A DNA stretch of 64,000 nt from Sphagnum magellanicum (Eukaryota; Streptophyta; Sphagnopsida; Sphagnales; Sphagnaceae). The first letter of the stretch is position 1. Each line of letters starts with the position of its first letter. The stretch spans positions 14,988,041 to 15,052,040 of the forward strand of contig CM038917.1 in assembly GCA_021904315.1 (NCBI GenBank), in the 5' to 3' direction. Position numbers and translations under genes: made by a program. Positions 60,171 through 64,000 of this stretch are shown here, one piece after another. Below the pieces are notes generated by a model. It made no database searches and was not told the DNA's origin. It saw nothing but the letters and a program-made list of their open reading frames with translations.

Positions 60171-61960
60171 ATTTGGATGTTCTTCTAGTTTATAGTTGAA
60201 AGGTTTTATTTTTGATATGTAATTTAAAAACCAATATTTGGATCCTAGGTTTTCCTCATTTTAACTTGAAGGCAAGAATTGACCTTTTATTTTTTAGGTT
60301 GAAGTTACAATGAAATTTATGGTCTAATCAACATTTGGGATATAAATGGCAAGTATGGCAAACTAATGAATATCATATGTCTAGCTACATTCAAATTGAA
60401 CGAGCGTTTGGGTCCTTAGTTTTCCATATTTTAACTTGAAGGTAAAAATACGCCTTTAATTTTCTAGGTCTAAATTATAATGAAGTTTGTGGTTTAATGA
60501 ACATCTAGGTTTCAAGTCATAGGTATGGCAAGGTCAATGCAAGGTATGGTGGCTCACTTTTGGAGTTAGAATAACAAATTTCACAAGGTGTTTTGTGTTT
60601 AAATGTTTATGGTGAATAATTTAATTTTAAATACATTAAATGATGATTCATTCTAGATTAACAACTTGATTATGAAGACATTTGCATAACTATGTTTTTG
60701 AAAATAATGCATTCCTTATTATTAATGGACTTTTGAAATAAAAAATATGGAATTAATTAGTTGATTGGATTGTTAAAAAATTCAAATTTTCATATTGAAT
60801 TCCACTCCAAATTATTTATAATGATTAAACATGGGTTGAACAATGAAATCATAAATTAAATGTGAAATCATTTTAGCAAAACTTTAACCAAATGGTAGTT
60901 ATGAACTTTTGAAGGGTTGGAATTAAAAATTGTTTTCAAAAGTCCTTACGGAATGATTTTTTTTTCTTTTGTGCCTAATGGGTACATAATTGAAATATTT
61001 AAATGGGTTTTTATTCTTATGGACTTTATGGGTTTTTCTTTTGGGATTTTCAAAATGATTTCACCATACTAATCAACAACATTTTTCAATATGGGTTTTG
61101 ACCTAATTTTAAAAGGTTTCATAAGTGACTAAAACTTTAATATTCAAAGATTACACTAATGAAATCTTAGAATTTTAAACCATATGGATCATTTATAAAC
61201 ACTTGCTTATGATTCTTGTGAATGTTGTATATGCTTAAAATGAACCACTAGATAGTGCATGCACTCAATAGATTGGTGAATACCCCATGTTTGATTGCAT
61301 TTAGATTGAATAAACATTTGAATCCTTGGTTTTCTTCATTGTGACTTGAAAGTAAGAATCTACCTTTAATTTTTTAAGTTGAAATTATAGTGAAGTTCAT
61401 AGCATGATAAACATTTGGGTTCTAAATTGGTACAATGGTGAATACTTCATGTATGGCTTCATTTAGACTAAACCAGCATTTGGATCCTTGGTTTTATGAT
61501 TTTTTATCACACTATAAGAATCCACTTTTAAGTTTCAAAAACTAAATTCTAATGAAGTTCATGGTTTGATGAGTATTTGGGTTTGAGTCAATATTGCCTT
61601 TAGTTTAAGTGCATTCAAATTAAATAAATAGTTGAACCTTGGTTTTTTTGTCTATAAATTACGTAATGTAAGAATCATCCTTTCTATAAATTGGTGACAT
61701 ATTGGTCTATATCTCATGTTTAAGTCATGACAAACTAAAACCATCATTTGGATCCTACAACAATTGATTTATAACTTGAAGGTAAGAATTTACACACTAC
61801 CTTTTTCCATTTGTGAAATCACTTAAAGCTAGCAATTGAAATGGTTGTTTGGTATGTGAGGCTAGGGTAACAAAATGGGTATGCTTAAGGTTTGAGAAAA
61901 TCCATGTTTATGCTAGCATTTGTATTTGTTTATAACCTGCAATTGCAAGGTAAGATTCTA
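60171..61960. repeat. Degenerate tandem array, units of roughly 115-170 bases, interrupted
   Basis: Copies of the phrase 'catttggatccttggttttc...cttgaaggtaagaat' start near 60236, 60407, 61317, 61469, 61632 and 61748, with a weaker one near 61920. Each is followed by a 'gaagttcatggtttgatgaacatttggg'-like block. About 0.7 kb of unrelated DNA (60600-61260) interrupts the array. Divergence between units is high, so the array is old. Confidence 0.65.
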
Positions 61961-62089
61961 CAAGCTACCTTTCTCTATTTGACCATTCATTTAAAGGGAA
62001 CATCTAAAATGTTTTAGTTTGAATTGGGATTGTTGCAATCAAGTGCATTGTAACTTTGGGAAAATTTTGGAAAAGTGTATGTACATGTA

Positions 62090-62330
62090 CCTAGAAACAC
62101 AGTTTTGGGTTTGTAGTTCTAAATACATTATGGCAATTTAGTTTATGGTCTCTAGGAATGTAATTTATGGTTTGTAGCTTTGGAGTTCATTATGAGAACT
62201 CTACAAATGTCTAAGGAAATGCGGTTTCTAGTATGTAGCTCTAAAAAACACGATGGCAACTCTACACGTGTCTTTGGGAATGTTTTCATGGTCATGGTGT
62301 GTAGATCTTTGAACCTTAAATACTATGCAC
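62090..62330. repeat. Tandem array, ~75-85-base units
   Basis: About three copies of a unit containing 'gtttgtagct' (or 'gtatgtagct'), then 'atggcaactctac', then 'gtctttgggaatg'. Confidence 0.55.
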
Positions 62331-62401
62331 TCCATGGAACATTGGGGATCTAATAATGTACATTTTTTATATATGTTATGGTTGTGTGTGGTAGGATAAG
62401 A

Positions 62402-62630
62402 ATTTCTAGTAGTGATTTTCGGTAGCAATTTTCGATAGTGATTTTTGGTAATGATTTTTGATAACCATTTTTGGTAGTGATTTTCGGTAGTAGTTTTCGG
62501 TAATGATTTTCGATAGCCATTTGGTAGTGATTTTTGGTAGTAGTTTTCGGTAATGATTTTTGGTAGTGATTCTAATAATGATTTCTAGTAGCAATTTCTA
62601 GTAGTGATTTTCGATATCAATTTTCAACCT
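62402..62630. repeat. 12-base tandem array (ggtagtgatttt) starting at a CACTA-type end
   Basis: Roughly 18 degenerate units of ggtagtgattttt/cggtagcaatttt. The first unit overlaps AAGAATTTCTAGTAGTG (ending 62414), which has the form of a CACTA terminus. Variants of 'atttctagtagtgatttt' recur near the right edge (62582-62611). The long open frame here is a repeat artefact. Confidence 0.75.
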
Positions 62631-63149
62631 TCAACATCATCCTCCCTTTTATTTGTGATTATGTCTTCATAATCATTTACCTAAATATTAAAACCTATTC
62701 TATCATGACAGAAGGGGCTACAACATCTCTAATTGTTGAATTTACTTCCATGTTGGTTCTTTCACCTTTTTCTTTGCTCTAATGAATATGAAATCATGTG
62801 TTTGTGTTTTCACTAATCTTGTTTTGGCCTAGAAAAACAACAAAAAAATTCTATAATCAAGCATTAATCTAATCTTTTTATAATGGAAATTTAATGGGTT
62901 TTTCCAATAGTCAAAATCCAATGAAACAAAATCTAAAGCAAGATTAAAAAATTGTCCCGAGGTGGAAATATGTTTGTAATTCAATGATTACTGCCCAATT
63001 TCTTGTGATACAAGAAGGTTTCTTACAATAAGATTTTCAGTAGCTCTTACAACTACCATCATTTTGATGCTTCTTTTGTTTCCTTCATTTTTGTTGTTGA
63101 AATATTCCAAGTTCTGATGACACCTCTCCTTATTAAGAATTGACTTGTG
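62631..63149. other. Unannotated AT-rich DNA
   Basis: No gene or element boundary seen. Confidence 0.5.
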
Positions 63150-63985
63150 TCAATGACCACCAATTGCATTCGCTAATTTGAAGTTTGCTAGATTTTTCGA
63201 TTTTGTAGGAGGCTTTAATAGTTTTTGGTAATCATCACCCATGTCCTCCTCACAAGTTGCAACAACTTCAAAACCAAAATAATTAACTTGAATGTTTTTA
63301 TGAAAAACTTGAACATGAACATCCAAGTCAATTCTAACAAAGTAATTTGGGTAAAGACAAGATTTTTGAGTAGGAGCTACATTGAAGGTAGGACTCACAA
63401 ACACCGAATACTTGGGATTCCAAGGGGGTCCCATCCCTAGTCTTCCAATAGGGCCATTGCCTGTTCTAGGTGATTTTCCTTTCCCAACTAGTCCTCCTCC
63501 AAGTGGTGTGTTACTACCAAAAGATCCACTTACTCCCAAGGGCCCATTTTTGCCTCCAAGGGGTTCATTCTTTCCACCATGTGGTATTCTGCTTCCATGA
63601 TGCAATCCACTCCCTCCACCCATTAGTACCCCACTTCTAATGTGACCATTCCTTGAAAGTACATTCCATGTAGGAGTTTGGGAAAATGGCATTTGATTTT
63701 CAATAGGGAAACCACTAATAAGAGGATGTACCTAGGGAGATGTGCCAATGTTTTGGCTTTGTCACTCCTTTCCATCATTGTGATTCCAATAGGAACTAAA
63801 TTTGGAAAAGACAACACGATACTAGTATATGGGAATGGAGGAACATATGAAGTCCATCGAAGGTAACAAGGATTAGGCATCATCAACCATGGGTTGGTCA
63901 TACCTTTTAAACCTAGCAAATTGGGACTATAGGCTGGAGGGTAAAATCTTAGATTTGAAATAGTTACCATTGAAGTTTGATCCAT
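63150..63985 (-). mobile_element. Probable retrotransposon gag fragment (fossil)
   Basis: A minus-strand open stretch has a Gly/Pro-rich linker followed by a segment like FVRIDLDVHVQVFHKNIQ. This resembles the start of the gag capsid region of plant Ty3/gypsy elements. A second overlapping open stretch extends to the window edge. No other retroelement domain is visible. It is broken and probably truncated; family assignment is tentative. Confidence 0.4.
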
Positions 63986-64000
63986 GGTAATTTCTGTAGT

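Noticed and set aside
62406-62594. 62-codon minus-strand open frame
   Set aside because: Produced entirely by the 12-base tandem array.

Overview
The window looks like nuclear DNA from a land plant with a large, transposon-rich genome. Three things point there: a spliced plant-type LPR multicopper oxidase gene with short GT-AG introns, plant-type CCCTAAA telomeric tracts, and plant-style Ty3/gypsy, CACTA, MULE, pogo-like and Helitron-like elements in very AT-rich DNA. A fern or gymnosperm would fit the heavy repeat load and decayed gene copies, but the sequence alone does not settle the lineage. No rRNA, tRNA, CRISPR or prokaryotic operon was seen.

Layout. 1-1017 holds nothing I can name. 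1018-5248 is copy 1 of a long direct repeat; copy 2 lies at 54067-59078. 5260-15480 is an old broken Ty3/gypsy element on the minus strand, split by a 2.56-kb CACTA-like element (9679-12238). 16117-16940 is a laccase pseudogene. 18529-23850 holds several relatives of the CACTA-like element, a 24-bp-type satellite and a 132-bp MITE. 24391-25142 is a fold-back element, followed by decayed minus-strand coding DNA. 28390-35002 is a MULE-like element with long inverted ends. It holds a broken transposase on the plus strand and, on the minus strand, an unknown spliced ORF and a full-length ribosomal protein S19-like copy with one stop. 36509-36835 is a small unrecognised gene with a leader and TATA candidate upstream. 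37.6-43.3 kb is mostly featureless. 44.5-47.2 kb is a broken Ty3/gypsy gag region. 47740-48796 is a pogo-like TIR element filled with GC-rich, coding-like DNA. 49511-52385 is the LPR gene. 54024-54065 is an interstitial telomeric tract at the left edge of copy 2. Copy 2 carries a 781-bp Helitron-like insertion that copy 1 lacks. The last 5 kb holds degenerate tandem arrays and a retroelement gag fossil.

Only two loci look like working host genes: the LPR-type oxidase, complete with all four copper motifs, and, less surely, the 108-residue ORF at 36.5 kb. The remainder is mobile-element debris. Its most informative parts are the empty-site pair for the Helitron, the S19 copy inside the MULE, and the pogo-like element with foreign-looking cargo.
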